Positions 44,705 through 54,540 of a stretch of DNA of 64,000 bases are shown here, one piece after another; within the stretch, counting starts at the first letter, position 1, and each line of letters opens with the position of its first letter. This DNA is from Shinella sp. H4-D48. Its GTDB lineage: Bacteria > Pseudomonadota > Alphaproteobacteria > Rhizobiales > Rhizobiaceae. Location of the stretch: contig NZ_CP093337.1 in NCBI RefSeq assembly GCF_022637395.1, positions 62,001 to 126,000 on the forward strand, read 5' to 3'. The position numbers were made by a program, and so were the translations under genes. The notes under the pieces are model-generated. The model ran no database searches. It saw only the letters and a list, made by a program, of their open reading frames with translations, and had not been told where the DNA came from.

Positions 44705-46027
44705 ATGAATAGTGTAAGATTGAGCGTTAGCCTAGTTCGGAAACTTGAGTCGAAAGAAGCTGTCATTGGTATTGTCGGGCTAGGTTACGTTGGTTTACCC
44801 TTGGTGTTGCGCTATGCCGAAGTCGGCTACAAGGTAATTGGCTTCGACATTGATCCTACCAAGGTGATGAAGCTTGCTGCTGGCGAGAGTTACATCAGGC
44901 ATATTTCTCGTGCGCGACTGGAGTCTGCCCTTAGCAAAAATTTTGAAGCGACGACAGACTTTAGTCGCTCCCGCGAAGTTGACGCACTGATTCTGTGCGT
45001 GCCAACGCCTCTTGACGATCACAGAGAACCGGACCTTAGTTTCGTTGTAGGTACTGTTGACTCGCTGCTGCCGTATTTGCGCGAAGGTCAAGTTATGTCG
45101 CTGGAGAGTACCACCTATCCAGGCACGACGGACGAGGAGCTTTTTCCGCGAATTGAATCCGCTGGTCTCAAAGTCGGGGAAGATTTCTTCTTGGTCTATT
45201 CGCCCGAGCGCGAAGATCCAGGTAATAATAATTTCACAACAAGTAGTATTCCAAAGGTATGTGGAGGCTATTCGTCAACTTGCCTTGATGTTGGGCTTGC
45301 GCTCTATAGCAAAGTGATCGATCAATTGGTGCCCGTGTCGTCCACACGTGCAGCTGAAATGACCAAACTGCTCGAGAACATTCACCGTGCGGTTAACATC
45401 GGTCTAGTGAATGAGATGAAGATTGTGGCCGACCGGATGGAGATCGACATTCATGAGGTGATCCGCGCCGCGGCAACGAAGCCCTTTGGTTTCGTGCCAT
45501 ACTATCCCGGTCCGGGCCTCGGGGGCCATTGCATACCGATCGATCCTTTCTATCTCACATGGAAGGCGCGGGAATATGGCGTTTCCACGCGCTTCATAGA
45601 GCTTGCGGGCGAGATAAATGCAAGTATGCCCGACTATGTGATTGCAAAAGTAACTGACGCGCTCAATCGTCTTCGCAAGTCCGTCAATGGCTCGACCATA
45701 CTGATCTTGGGTATTGCCTACAAGAAGAACGTTGATGACATGCGCGAATCGCCGTCAGTCGTCCTGATGGAGAAGCTTCGGGCTCTGGGTGCCCAAGTGA
45801 GCTACAATGATCCCTATGTGCCAGTGTTTCCGAAGCTTCGCGGCCATGCGCATTTTGATTTGTCGAGCGTGCCTCTGACTGCGGAGAGTGTAGCGAGCTA
45901 CGACTGTGTGCTGCTCGCCACCGACCATGATGAATACGACTATGAACTCATTCGCGTTAATGCCCATATGATCGTTGACACGCGCGGGCGCTATCTTGAG
46001 CCAGCGAAATCTGTTGTTAAGGCCTGA
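44705..46027 (+). CDS. wbpA: UDP-N-acetyl-D-glucosamine 6-dehydrogenase (WbpA type)
   Basis: NAD-dependent four-electron oxidation of UDP-GlcNAc to UDP-GlcNAcA. The 440-residue product has the Rossmann motif [21 protein letters not shown] and [17 protein letters not shown]. Also present are [13 protein letters not shown], the catalytic cysteine in [22 protein letters not shown] and the tail [18 protein letters not shown]. The start at 44705 ([19 protein letters not shown]) gives the normal length; upstream codons of the open frame are not family-like. The stop lies one base before the wbpB start. It begins the plus-strand operon of the locus. Confidence 0.9.
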   Translation: MNSVRLSVSLVRKLESKEAVIGIVGLGYVGLPLVLRYAEVGYKVIGFDIDPTKVMKLAAGESYIRHISRARLESALSKNFEATTDFSRSREVDALILCVPTPLDDHREPDLSFVVGTVDSLLPYLREGQVMSLESTTYPGTTDEELFPRIESAGLKVGEDFFLVYSPEREDPGNNNFTTSSIPKVCGGYSSTCLDVGLALYSKVIDQLVPVSSTRAAEMTKLLENIHRAVNIGLVNEMKIVADRMEIDIHEVIRAAATKPFGFVPYYPGPGLGGHCIPIDPFYLTWKAREYGVSTRFIELAGEINASMPDYVIAKVTDALNRLRKSVNGSTILILGIAYKKNVDDMRESPSVVLMEKLRALGAQVSYNDPYVPVFPKLRGHAHFDLSSVPLTAESVASYDCVLLATDHDEYDYELIRVNAHMIVDTRGRYLEPAKSVVKA

Positions 46028-46028
46028 T

Positions 46029-47090
46029 ATGCGTCACTTTCCTGCTCCAATAACCGATCGAAACATACGCTTTGCCTTGGTCGGGGCTGGCCGAATCGCC
46101 CAGAACCATTTCGCCGCGATTGCTCAGCACAGCGACCGGGCTGACTTGGTTGATGTTTGTGACATTAATCCCGCTGCGCTGGAGAGTGCAGTCTCAAAAA
46201 CAGGGGCGACCGGGCACAGCAGTCTTGATGAGCTGCTTTCCAAAACGTCTGCTGATGTGGTCGTGCTGACTACGCCGAGCGGATTGCACAGCGCTCAAGC
46301 CCAGCAGGTTGCAGCCTCAGGTCGCAGCGTGGTGACTGAAAAGCCGATGTCAACGCGCTGGCGCGACGGCCTCGATATGGTCAAGGCCTGTGACGATGCA
46401 GCTGTACGCCTTTTCGTAGTCAAGCAGAACCGGCGCAATGCGACGCTGCAGCTGCTTAAACGAGCGATCGAGCAGAAGCGTTTCGGTCGAATCTACATGG
46501 TCAATGTAAATGTTTTTTGGACTCGTCCGCAAGAGTACTATGACGCTGCTAGCTGGCGCGGCACGTGGGAATTTGACGGTGGCGCGTTCATGAACCAGGC
46601 GAGTCATTACGTCGATCTACTCGACTGGCTGATCGGTCCGATTGAAAGCCTGCATGCGTACACAGGTACTTTGGCACGCAATATCGAAGTTGAGGACACA
46701 GGCGTGATCAGCGTCAGATGGCGTTCCGGTGCCATGGGATCAATGAATGTGACTATGCTGACCTACCCCAAAAATCTTGAAGGTAGCATCACAATCATCG
46801 GTGAGAAGGGTACCGTTCGCGTTGGAGGAGTAGCTGTTAACGAGATCCAGCATTGGGAATTTGCTGAACAGCACGAGGACGATGAGAAAGTCGCCACCGC
46901 AAGTTATGAAACCACCTCGGTCTATGGCTTCGGACACCCCCTCTATTACGACAACGTTATCCGCGTGATGCGTGGTGAATGCGAGCCAGAGACGGATGGG
47001 CGGGAAGGCCTTAGAAGCCTTGAAACTCTCGTTGCTATCTATAAGTCAGCGCGCGATGGAAAGCGTATCCAACTGCCGCTAGAATACTGA
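46029..47090 (+). CDS. wbpB: UDP-GlcNAcA 3-dehydrogenase, Gfo/Idh/MocA family (WbpB type)
   Basis: Oxidises C3 of UDP-GlcNAcA so that a transaminase can add nitrogen. The 353-residue product has the NAD motif [18 protein letters not shown], the EKPMSTRW family motif with the catalytic lysine, [20 protein letters not shown] and [25 protein letters not shown]. The start at 46029 is one base beyond the wbpA stop. WbpB works in a redox cycle with WbpE, and the wbpA-B-D-E order here supports the assignment. Confidence 0.9.
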   Translation: MRHFPAPITDRNIRFALVGAGRIAQNHFAAIAQHSDRADLVDVCDINPAALESAVSKTGATGHSSLDELLSKTSADVVVLTTPSGLHSAQAQQVAASGRSVVTEKPMSTRWRDGLDMVKACDDAAVRLFVVKQNRRNATLQLLKRAIEQKRFGRIYMVNVNVFWTRPQEYYDAASWRGTWEFDGGAFMNQASHYVDLLDWLIGPIESLHAYTGTLARNIEVEDTGVISVRWRSGAMGSMNVTMLTYPKNLEGSITIIGEKGTVRVGGVAVNEIQHWEFAEQHEDDEKVATASYETTSVYGFGHPLYYDNVIRVMRGECEPETDGREGLRSLETLVAIYKSARDGKRIQLPLEY

Positions 47091-47095
47091 GGGAC

Positions 47096-47668
47096 ATGAT
47101 TCATACAACAGCGATCATCGATGAAGGTGCAACGATCGGAGCGCAGACGCGCATCTGGCATTGGGTTCATGTATGTGCAGGCGCTGTAGTCGGTGAGCGA
47201 TGCTCGCTCGGCCAGGGTGTTTTCATAGGCAATGACGTGACCATCGGCAATAACGTGAAGATTCAGAACAACGTTTCAGTCTATGACGCAGTAACCTTGG
47301 AGGACGACGTCTTTTGTGGGCCTTCGATGGTCTTCACCAACGTCTATAACCCACGCTCGGCTGTAGTGCGGAAGGGTGAGTATCGCCACACCCTGGTCCA
47401 GAAAGGTGCTACCATTGGCGCCAATGCAACCATCGTGTGCGGTACAACGATAGGCCGCTATGCTTTCGTCGGTGCAGGATCGGTAGTTAACCGGGACGTG
47501 CCTGCGCATGCGCTTGTAGTCGGAGTTCCGGGGCGGCAGATTGGTTGGATGAGCCGCTTCGGCGAACGTCTTGATTTGCCGGTTGCGGGAACCGGTGTCA
47601 CTGAATGTCCCCACTCTGGGGAACGTTACGTACTTAAGAACGGAGTTCTTGATGTCATCGAGCCATGA
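47096..47668 (+). CDS. wbpD: UDP-2-acetamido-3-amino-2,3-dideoxy-glucuronate N-acetyltransferase (WbpD type)
   Basis: Left-handed beta-helix acetyltransferase, 190 residues, that acetylates the 3-amino group. Hexapeptide repeats run from about residue 8 to 140 ([77 protein letters not shown]). The segment FVFTN-like [19 protein letters not shown] is characteristic of WbpD. It starts five bases after wbpB and overlaps wbpE by 17 bases. Confidence 0.9.
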   Translation: MIHTTAIIDEGATIGAQTRIWHWVHVCAGAVVGERCSLGQGVFIGNDVTIGNNVKIQNNVSVYDAVTLEDDVFCGPSMVFTNVYNPRSAVVRKGEYRHTLVQKGATIGANATIVCGTTIGRYAFVGAGSVVNRDVPAHALVVGVPGRQIGWMSRFGERLDLPVAGTGVTECPHSGERYVLKNGVLDVIEP

Positions 47669-48758
47669 CATTCCCTTTATCGACCTGAAGGGACAGTATG
47701 CTGCGCTCAAGGGTGACATTGATGCGCGAATCCAGCGTGTACTTGACCACGGCCAATACATTATGGGGCCGGAGGTCCAGGAGCTGGAGCAAAAGTTGCA
47801 GGCCTGGTCAGGCGCCGACCATTGTGTCACTGTTTCTAGCGGTACCGAAGCGCTTCTGATCTCCCTTATGTCGCTGGGACTCAAGCCAGGCGATGAGGTA
47901 ATCACCACGCCATTTACTTTCGCTGCAACCGCTGAGGTCATCGTGCTGGCCGGTGCCACGCCGGTTTTTGTCGATATTGAGCCCGAAACGGCCAACATGG
48001 ATGCGTCCCTCATCCGCGCTGCCATTACTGACCGCACCCGGGCCATCATTCCGGTTTCGCTATATGGCCAGCCGGCGGATATGGACGACATCAACGCCAT
48101 TGCTACCGAGCATGGTATCATTGTCATCGAGGACGCCGCGCAGAGCTTTGGAGCTCAGTATCGCAATAGGAAAAGCTGTAATCTATCGACCTTTGGCTGC
48201 GCAAGTTTTTTCCCGTCAAAGCCGCTCGGTTGTTATGGCGATGGTGGCGCAATTTTTACCAATAATACCTACTTGGCTCAGATTGTTCGGGAAATTCGTG
48301 TGCATGGACAGTCGCAGCGATATGTGCATTCTCGTATCGGAGTTGGTGGTCGAATGGACACGATCCAGTGTGCGGTCGTGTTGGGGAAGCTGACCCGCTT
48401 CGACTGGGAAATCGAACAGCGCATCGCAATTGGCACCCGCTACAATGCTATGCTTGACGCCCGAGGTGTTGATCGCATTAAGCAAAGGTCGGATCGCACG
48501 AGTGTTTATGCCCAGTACACGGTTCTCGTTGATGATCGAGAGAAGGTCGTGGCGCAGTTGACGCGTGAGGGTATCCCGACTGCCGTCCACTATCCCATTC
48601 CGCTCAATCGGCAAGAGGCCTATGCACCCCTTTCAAAGGGCGGCCCAAGCCCAGTGGCAGACATGCTAGCTAGCCGTGTCGTGAGCTTGCCTATGCATCC
48701 CAGTCTTGATGAGTCGACACAATTCAGGATCGTCGATGCGTTGGCGCGCGTGGCGTAA
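47652..48758 (+). CDS. wbpE: UDP-2-acetamido-2-deoxy-ribo-hexuluronate aminotransferase (WbpE type)
   Basis: PLP aminotransferase of the DegT family, 368 residues. It adds the 3-amino group, making UDP-GlcNAc3NA. It starts [27 protein letters not shown] and has [55 protein letters not shown] and the cofactor lysine in [20 protein letters not shown]. The start at 47652 lies inside the wbpD end, which suggests coupling. Together with wbpA, B and D it supplies UDP-GlcNAc3NAcA. A WbpI-type C2 epimerase is not seen. Confidence 0.91.
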   Translation: MSSSHDIPFIDLKGQYAALKGDIDARIQRVLDHGQYIMGPEVQELEQKLQAWSGADHCVTVSSGTEALLISLMSLGLKPGDEVITTPFTFAATAEVIVLAGATPVFVDIEPETANMDASLIRAAITDRTRAIIPVSLYGQPADMDDINAIATEHGIIVIEDAAQSFGAQYRNRKSCNLSTFGCASFFPSKPLGCYGDGGAIFTNNTYLAQIVREIRVHGQSQRYVHSRIGVGGRMDTIQCAVVLGKLTRFDWEIEQRIAIGTRYNAMLDARGVDRIKQRSDRTSVYAQYTVLVDDREKVVAQLTREGIPTAVHYPIPLNRQEAYAPLSKGGPSPVADMLASRVVSLPMHPSLDESTQFRIVDALARVA

Positions 48759-50049
48759 GGTGGCTGCACTGAAATTGTTTCAGAATTCGTTGCTCTATCT
48801 GATAGGCAACATCATGAATGGCCTTGTGCCTTTTCTGCTGTTGCCGATACTTACACGCTACCTTTCGCCCGCTGAACTAGGTCTCGTTGTTAATTTTCAA
48901 TTGCTTTTTGCAGTTCTGGTCGCTTTCACGTCGCTCAACCTGCACGGCTCAATTTCGGTTGAATACTTCAAAGGTCACAGCGCTGCGTTTCCAAGCTACG
49001 TCGCGGCCTGTCTGGTAATTTTGATAGCGGCGGGTACAATCGCCATTTCCTTGTTGCAGATTTTGGCTCCTTATTTGGATTTCTTGGAGCTCAGCAAAGA
49101 ATGGATATTTTGGTGCGCGGTTAGTGCTATAGCAAGCGGCGGTTCGTCCATATTGCTCGTGCTTTGGCAGGCCGCCGAGCGCCCACTGCCTTACATAGCT
49201 TTTCAGTTTGCCCAGGTTGTTGCGAATGCAGTGATTTCAGTTTTGCTTGTAGTGACGTTTGAGGCCGGTGCAGATGGGAGAATAATTGGCTTGACTGCGC
49301 CAGTAACCCTGTTCGGTGTATTGGCCGTTGGGTGGTTGATACTCAGTGGCAGGGCGGCGGGCAGGGTTGGTTGGGAGGACGTGAGCCGTGCATTGAGGTT
49401 CGGTTTACCACTTCTTCCTCATGCAGTTGCAGGTATCGCTTTGGCGCAGGGCGATCGATTTATCATAGGCCAGCGTTTGGGTTATCATGATGCAGGGGTC
49501 TATTCGGTTGCAATGCAGTTAATGTTGCCGCTCATAATGGTTGCAGATGCCATCAACCGAGCCCTGTCACCGTGGATATTTAGACGCCTCAAACAGAGAT
49601 TTCACTCTCACGTGGCCGCGGTTCAGCTATCCTTTGTGTTCCTCTGCATTGGGGGATCATGTCTCTATGTGGCAGTGCTGTCTTTGAGCTTTGATTATCT
49701 ATTGGGTGACGCGTTTCATGATGCTTTGATGTATGTCTACCTATTGCTTCCAGGTGCTGTTGCTGCGAGCGTTTATTTCGCGGTAGTCAACCCGCTTTTC
49801 TATGCGGGACGCACCGAGTTGCTGGCTGCGGTCACCTTTTCCGGAGCGCTCGTCTACGCGCTCGCAGGTTGGAGTATTGCCGGAGTTTACGGTGGACTCG
49901 GGCTTGCGGCTGTGTACTCTTTGGTGAGTATAGGTCAGACGCTGGCTGTTTTCTTGCTGTCGCAGAAAATCAACAAGGTGCCAATGGCTGCGGGCTGGAA
50001 AATATTACGGATGAATTTCATTGATCTGATGAGGCGTTGCTTGCCATGA
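48736..50049 (+). CDS. wzx: Wzx-type O-antigen flippase (MOP superfamily)
   Basis: An integral membrane protein of about 437 residues with roughly twelve hydrophobic segments. It starts with an amphipathic stretch and LYLIGNIMNGLVPFLLLPILTRYLSPAELGLVV, the typical polysaccharide transporter N-terminus. FGLPLLPHAVAGIALAQGDRFIIGQRLGYHDAGVYSVAMQL is the second signature region. It would flip undecaprenyl-linked repeat units to the periplasm. The start is uncertain: ATG 48736 overlaps wbpE, and GTG 48760 lies just after the wbpE stop. Confidence 0.88.
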   Translation: MRWRAWRKVAALKLFQNSLLYLIGNIMNGLVPFLLLPILTRYLSPAELGLVVNFQLLFAVLVAFTSLNLHGSISVEYFKGHSAAFPSYVAACLVILIAAGTIAISLLQILAPYLDFLELSKEWIFWCAVSAIASGGSSILLVLWQAAERPLPYIAFQFAQVVANAVISVLLVVTFEAGADGRIIGLTAPVTLFGVLAVGWLILSGRAAGRVGWEDVSRALRFGLPLLPHAVAGIALAQGDRFIIGQRLGYHDAGVYSVAMQLMLPLIMVADAINRALSPWIFRRLKQRFHSHVAAVQLSFVFLCIGGSCLYVAVLSLSFDYLLGDAFHDALMYVYLLLPGAVAASVYFAVVNPLFYAGRTELLAAVTFSGALVYALAGWSIAGVYGGLGLAAVYSLVSIGQTLAVFLLSQKINKVPMAAGWKILRMNFIDLMRRCLP

Positions 50050-51305
50050 GGCTCTTCCATGCTGCTGCTAATCGGCTAAAGCGGATAAATTTCGATGACG
50101 ATCTGAGTCGTCTCACTAACGCTGATGTGCTGCTGGTCTGTCATGACGCAGACCGAGGGTTGACGATTGGCGGTAAGGCATACTCGCCCCTTTTAGACAG
50201 TGTCAGGGAGCGGCTTGAGCAGGCCGGTCGCAGCAGTTGCGTCGTTGCCTGGCAATTTTCCAGGCTGACCGGTCATCGAGCGCACGGTTCCCCCCATGCT
50301 CTTAACAGAAGTTACTTGGTCGCCACGATCCTATCACATTTGAACCGGCAACTTGGTACTCACGCAGACTGGCGTCGCCCGATAACAAATCTCCATCTGC
50401 GTATTTTGGATAGGGTGAGGCCGCGCCTCGTCATTTCTATTGGTTCGACATTTGAACTAGCGATGGCATGCCACCAGAAGGGGGTGCGACATGCAGAATT
50501 AATGCATGGTATGGGTTACACCTTTGTTCCTTGGGGCTGGGACAATTTTCCTACAGAGGCGTTGCCCACGGATCTCTTGACGCTTGATGGTAAATCCACT
50601 GAAGTCTTTGGGGCCCTAGTAGGCAAGGGGGTGATGATCCACCAAATACCGCACCCTTTTCTAGAGCGCTTCTTGGACAGTGTTCCAAAGGCTATGCCCG
50701 AGGAGTGGCGTGTAGCAGTGCCATCGGTCTCAAACGCTTATGCGAAGCGGGTTCTTGTGGCCCTCAGTTGGGGCTATGCAGGCGATCATGGTACGGATAC
50801 CGCTCTCGCAGGTATCTTGGACAACGGGCTCTTCCCAGATGTTGTGCGACAAATGATCGAAGAAACCTCGAGTTCTGTCTTTTGGTGCTTCCGGTTGCAT
50901 CCTGTGCAATTACGAGATCGGAACAAGTACGGCCAATTGATCGAGCGGTTGAATGCCTTCTGCCATACCCATGAGAACACAGAATGGAATTGGGGTAGTC
51001 AAGTTCCTCTGCCTGTGGCGTTGCAAAATGTTAGCGGAGTTGTAACCATGTCCAGCATGAGCTGCTACGATGCTGCTGCGATGCATGTGCCGTCTCTTGC
51101 TCTTTGTCCAACCCTTCGTGGAGATGGAAAGTATCGAGACATGTTCTCCGACCTCGTTGATGAAGGGTATGTCACCAAGGCGAACTGGTCCACTGATTCG
51201 TTTCGCAAATGGCTGGACAACATACCCCGGACGTTGAAATCCGCGAGTTGGCAGCGCGGAAGTAGGGATTTGGACAGCGTGCTAAAAGAATTGATCGATG
51301 GCTAA
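50046..51305 (+). CDS. Unrecognised polysaccharide-locus protein, possibly a GT-B-like glycosyltransferase
   Basis: A 419-residue cytoplasmic protein starting MRLFHAAANRLKRINFDDDLS. I do not recognise a family. The first half has LVCHDADRGLTIGGKAYSPLLDSVRERLEQAG and RPRLVISIGSTFELAMACHQKGVRHAELMHGMGY. The second half contains FRLHPVQLRDRNKYGQLI and VTMSSMSCYDAAAMHVPSLALCPT, which resembles the nucleotide-sugar end of GT-B enzymes and the HP/SS-S-E motifs of capsule glycerol-phosphate-type transferases. It overlaps wzx and the next gene (hisH), so it is in the operon. A role in transferring a sugar of this repeat unit is likely but unproven. Confidence 0.65.
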   Translation: MRLFHAAANRLKRINFDDDLSRLTNADVLLVCHDADRGLTIGGKAYSPLLDSVRERLEQAGRSSCVVAWQFSRLTGHRAHGSPHALNRSYLVATILSHLNRQLGTHADWRRPITNLHLRILDRVRPRLVISIGSTFELAMACHQKGVRHAELMHGMGYTFVPWGWDNFPTEALPTDLLTLDGKSTEVFGALVGKGVMIHQIPHPFLERFLDSVPKAMPEEWRVAVPSVSNAYAKRVLVALSWGYAGDHGTDTALAGILDNGLFPDVVRQMIEETSSSVFWCFRLHPVQLRDRNKYGQLIERLNAFCHTHENTEWNWGSQVPLPVALQNVSGVVTMSSMSCYDAAAMHVPSLALCPTLRGDGKYRDMFSDLVDEGYVTKANWSTDSFRKWLDNIPRTLKSASWQRGSRDLDSVLKELIDG

Positions 51306-51960
51306 TGACTGCAACAACTCGATAAGCGAGCGAACGATAGGTGTAATTGACGCCGGTTTAGGCAACACCGGCAGTGTCATGCGAATGATCGAAAAGGCAG
51401 GAGGACTTGGCACCCGTCTAGTTCGGCCAGAGGACCTTATGTCAGTGCGAAAAATAATTCTACCTGGCGTAGGTCATTTTGATAGTGGTATGCGGCTGTT
51501 GAACCAAAGTGGTTTCTCCTCCGCTCTGCTGGATTTCGTCACGCAGGAGAAAGTTGTTCTTCTAGGGATATGCCTCGGTATGCAGCTGCTTTTCGACGGC
51601 AGTGAAGAGGGGCAGCTTCGCGGACTAGGGCTCATGTCGGGTGAGGTGCGGCGGATAAGGCCGAACCCTGAGATGCTGAAGGTCCCCCACATGGGCTGGA
51701 ACGAATTGGACGTGATACGTGAGAATGTGCTTGTTGCCAGGCGTGAAGCTGACGGCCGTCATCCCTGCTTTTACTTTGTCCACTCTTATCATGCGGTCTG
51801 TCGTGATGCTGAAGACGTAATCGCTACCACACAATATGGGGGCACAATCACCGCCAGTGTGCAGCGCGGCAATGTCTTTGGCATGCAGTTCCACCCAGAA
51901 AAGAGTCACCGATTTGGACTGGCGCTACTAAGGCGATACGTGGAGTTGCGAACATGCTGA
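51298..51960 (+). CDS. HisH-like glutaminase subunit of a sugar amidotransferase (set 2)
   Basis: A 220-residue class I glutamine amidotransferase. It has a nucleophile cysteine in LLGICLGMQLLFDGSEEG and a histidine-glutamate pair in FGMQFHPEKSHRFG. The N-terminus is extended (MANDCNNSISERTIGVIDAGLGN). It is clearly a different version from the set 1 protein; by eye the two agree mainly at the catalytic motifs. It overlaps the upstream unknown gene and the downstream hisF-like gene by a few bases. Placed after wbpA-B-D-E, it probably serves a 2,3-diamino-uronate amidotransferase. Confidence 0.9.
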   Translation: MANDCNNSISERTIGVIDAGLGNTGSVMRMIEKAGGLGTRLVRPEDLMSVRKIILPGVGHFDSGMRLLNQSGFSSALLDFVTQEKVVLLGICLGMQLLFDGSEEGQLRGLGLMSGEVRRIRPNPEMLKVPHMGWNELDVIRENVLVARREADGRHPCFYFVHSYHAVCRDAEDVIATTQYGGTITASVQRGNVFGMQFHPEKSHRFGLALLRRYVELRTC

Positions 51961-52712
51961 AAAGCCGAGTCATTCCGATTTTGCTTTTGCGAGAAAGAGG
52001 GGTGGTCAAGACGACGAAGTTCCGAAACGCCAAGTACATCGGAGACCCGATCAACGCCATCCGGATCTTTAACGACAAGGAGGTGGACGAACTCATAGTA
52101 CTTGATATCGATGCGAGCCGGATGGGTCACGAACCCGATTATGAAATGATCGAGGCGTTGGCAAGTGAGTGCTTTATGCCGCTTGCTTACGGCGGCGGCA
52201 TACATTGTTTGAGACAGGCTGAGCAATTATTCCGCTTGGGTGTGGAAAAACTGTGTATGCAGAGTTCAGTGCTGGAAGACCAATCAATAATTCCGCTCCT
52301 CGCGAGCCATTTTGGGTCGCAAGCCATAACTGTTTCCGTCGATGTAAAACGGGACTTCCTGGGGCGTCCGCGGCTTTACTCTTCGCGGAACGGGAAGATC
52401 CTTACGAGCAACTGGCTAGAGTTCGCTCGCCATGCTGCGGACGCAGGGGCTGGCGAAATATTGCTTAATGCAGTTGATCGGGATGGAACGTTAGCTGGCC
52501 CAGACCTTGAGTTGATCAACAACTTATCAAAGACGGTAAACGTTCCCATGGTTGCTTGTGGTGGAATAGCATCGTTAGATGATATGAGAAATTCGATAAA
52601 TGCTGGCGCCCATGCGGTTGCAGCAGGCGCTTTTTTCGTCTTTAACGGTCCGCACCGCGCCGTTCTTATAACATACCCGAGTCATGGCGAGTTAGAGACG
52701 CTACGCGGATAG
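51954..52712 (+). CDS. HisF-like subunit of a sugar amidotransferase (set 2)
   Basis: A 252-residue HisF-fold barrel starting MLKSRVIPILLLRERGVVKTTKF. As in set 1, the catalytic Asp11 position of HisF is not aspartate (LLL), while SVDVKRDFLGRP keeps the second aspartate. LAYGGGIHCLRQAEQLFRLGVEKLCMQ, AGAGEILLNAVDRDGTLAGPDL and ACGGIASLDDM are HisF-like phosphate-binding segments. It is therefore probably an ammonia channel, not a cyclase. It overlaps the HisH-like gene by seven bases. Confidence 0.88.
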   Translation: MLKSRVIPILLLRERGVVKTTKFRNAKYIGDPINAIRIFNDKEVDELIVLDIDASRMGHEPDYEMIEALASECFMPLAYGGGIHCLRQAEQLFRLGVEKLCMQSSVLEDQSIIPLLASHFGSQAITVSVDVKRDFLGRPRLYSSRNGKILTSNWLEFARHAADAGAGEILLNAVDRDGTLAGPDLELINNLSKTVNVPMVACGGIASLDDMRNSINAGAHAVAAGAFFVFNGPHRAVLITYPSHGELETLRG

Positions 52713-52734
52713 GTTTATAAGGGACACTAAGATT

Positions 52735-53877
52735 TTGCTGCAGATCGACCGCTACCGCCGCTGCTCTCGTTGCATCATGGACACCACCGCTGGCGGGATC
52801 ACTTTCAACGCTGATGGCGTGTGCAACTATTGCTCAGAGTTCGAGGCCAACGCAGCAGGCATCGTTTTTGAAGATGAGTCGAGCCGCAGTAGCCGCCTCG
52901 CCTTGCTGCTCGAGAATGTCAAGCGGGCAGGCAGGGGCAAGCGATATGATTGCATAATTGGAGTGTCTGGCGGTGTTGATAGTTCCTGGGCGCTGGTAAA
53001 CGCGGTAGAACTCGGTCTGCGGCCATTGGCCGTTCACATGGACAACGGCTGGAACTCCGAACTGGCTCAGAACAACATTGCTAATCTCGTCCGTGGACTT
53101 GGTGTGGACCTCTACACTCATGTGATTAATTGGCCAGAGTATCGCGCCTTAATGCAGGCATTCTTTGATGCAGATGTCATCGATATCGAATTGCTTTATG
53201 ATAACGCAATGCTGGCCGTAAATTACCACCAGGCCCGAAAGTATGGTCTTAAACATATTCTCTCTGGTAGCAATTCTGCTACAGAAGGAATGAGCATCCC
53301 GCGAAATTGGAATTGGTTCAAGCGTGACAAAGCTAACATCAAGGGCATCGCTAAGACTTTTGCAAACGTCCGGCTGCAAACATTTCCTTCTATTGGTTCG
53401 TTGGAATATGTATATTATGAGTATGTCCGTAAAACTAAATGGATTTCTTTTTTGGACTTCTTGGATTTTGATAAGGAGAAATCTTTAGAGTCGCTTGAGA
53501 AGAATTACCGTTATAAGCGATATCCCTATAAGCACTACGAGTCTATATTTACTCGCTTTTATCAAGGTTATATTCTGCCTGAGAAATTCGGCGTCGATAA
53601 GCGTAAGCTGCACTTGTCGACACTAATCATGTCTGGCCAATTAAGCCGGACTAGGGCTTTAGAGTTGATTGAGCAATCGCCATATCCCTTTAAAGAGGAT
53701 CTTGATGCTGATAGGCAGTACTTCCTGAAGAAGATGGGGTGGACACCTGCTGTTTTGACAACGTATCTAAACCGACCGGAGGTCTCACATGACCATTATA
53801 CATCGGAGAAATGGGTGTGGGACTTGATGGTGTCGGCAAAGCAGGCGCTGAGGGGTTTCTTGGGGCCTACAAGCTAA
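52735..53877 (+). CDS. N-acetyl sugar amidotransferase, WbpG type (set 2)
   Basis: A 380-residue ATP-pyrophosphatase-type amidotransferase. Cysteine pairs [13 protein letters not shown] and VCNYCSEFE lie at the N-terminus, followed by the ATP loop [20 protein letters not shown], then [19 protein letters not shown] and [16 protein letters not shown]. The WbpG of P. aeruginosa does this chemistry on a ManNAc3NAcA unit. The start is a TTG (52735) after GGGACACTAAG. It closes the plus-strand operon; IS remnants follow. In the second half the base composition drops markedly (AT-rich), suggesting separate acquisition. Confidence 0.88.
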   Translation: MLQIDRYRRCSRCIMDTTAGGITFNADGVCNYCSEFEANAAGIVFEDESSRSSRLALLLENVKRAGRGKRYDCIIGVSGGVDSSWALVNAVELGLRPLAVHMDNGWNSELAQNNIANLVRGLGVDLYTHVINWPEYRALMQAFFDADVIDIELLYDNAMLAVNYHQARKYGLKHILSGSNSATEGMSIPRNWNWFKRDKANIKGIAKTFANVRLQTFPSIGSLEYVYYEYVRKTKWISFLDFLDFDKEKSLESLEKNYRYKRYPYKHYESIFTRFYQGYILPEKFGVDKRKLHLSTLIMSGQLSRTRALELIEQSPYPFKEDLDADRQYFLKKMGWTPAVLTTYLNRPEVSHDHYTSEKWVWDLMVSAKQALRGFLGPTS

Positions 53878-53889
53878 TAGATACACTGA

Positions 53890-54540
53890 ACTTTACCTCC
53901 GGAATGTCCGAGGACATCGCTGGAACTATAAGCGCGTATATCGCATCTATCGTGAGCTGGAGTTGAACCTCAGGATCAAGCCACGCAAGCGTTTGAAGCG
54001 GGACAAGTCCGACGCTCTGACTGTGCCTGATGCTCCGAACCTGGTCTGGTCAATGGATTTCATGGTGGATCGTTTGGAAGACGGCAGGCAATTCCGGCTG
54101 TTGAACGGTGTGGACGACTTCAATCGCGAGGGACTGGGCATTGAGGTGGACTTTTCGCTGCCTGTTGAACGTGTCATCCGCAGTTTGAACCAGATCATTG
54201 AATGATGAGGCAGACCATTCGCCATTCGTGTGGACAACGGTCCTGAGTATGTCAGTGATGGCAAGCTGATGGAATGGGCGGCAACGCAAGGAATTGCGTT
54301 GAGCCACATCCAGCCCGGAAAGCCGCAACAGAATGCCTATGTCGAGCGCTACAGCCGCACAGTCCGACACGAATGGGTCGACCAATACATCATCGAAAGT
54401 ATCGAGGAGGCGCAGGAATTCGCCACGCAGTGGCTATGGACCTATTAACAACGAACGGCCCAATATGGGCATCGGCGGTATAACGCCCGCGCAGAACTGA
54501 AAATGGCCGCGTGAATTCTACTGCGGAGCCCCGTTGAGAA
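53890..54540 (+). pseudogene. Degraded IS3-family OrfB remnant (IS407-like)
   Basis: From [17 protein letters not shown] onward the sequence matches the C-terminal two-thirds of an IS3-family OrfB. It includes [20 protein letters not shown], the VDNGPEYVSDGKLMEWA region and QPGKPQQNAYVERYSRTVRHEW. It is dead: two adjacent in-frame TGA codons at about 54203-54208, a +1 shift before NNERPNMG, and a -1 shift before KMAA. It is not related to the flanking IS copies. Confidence 0.8.
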
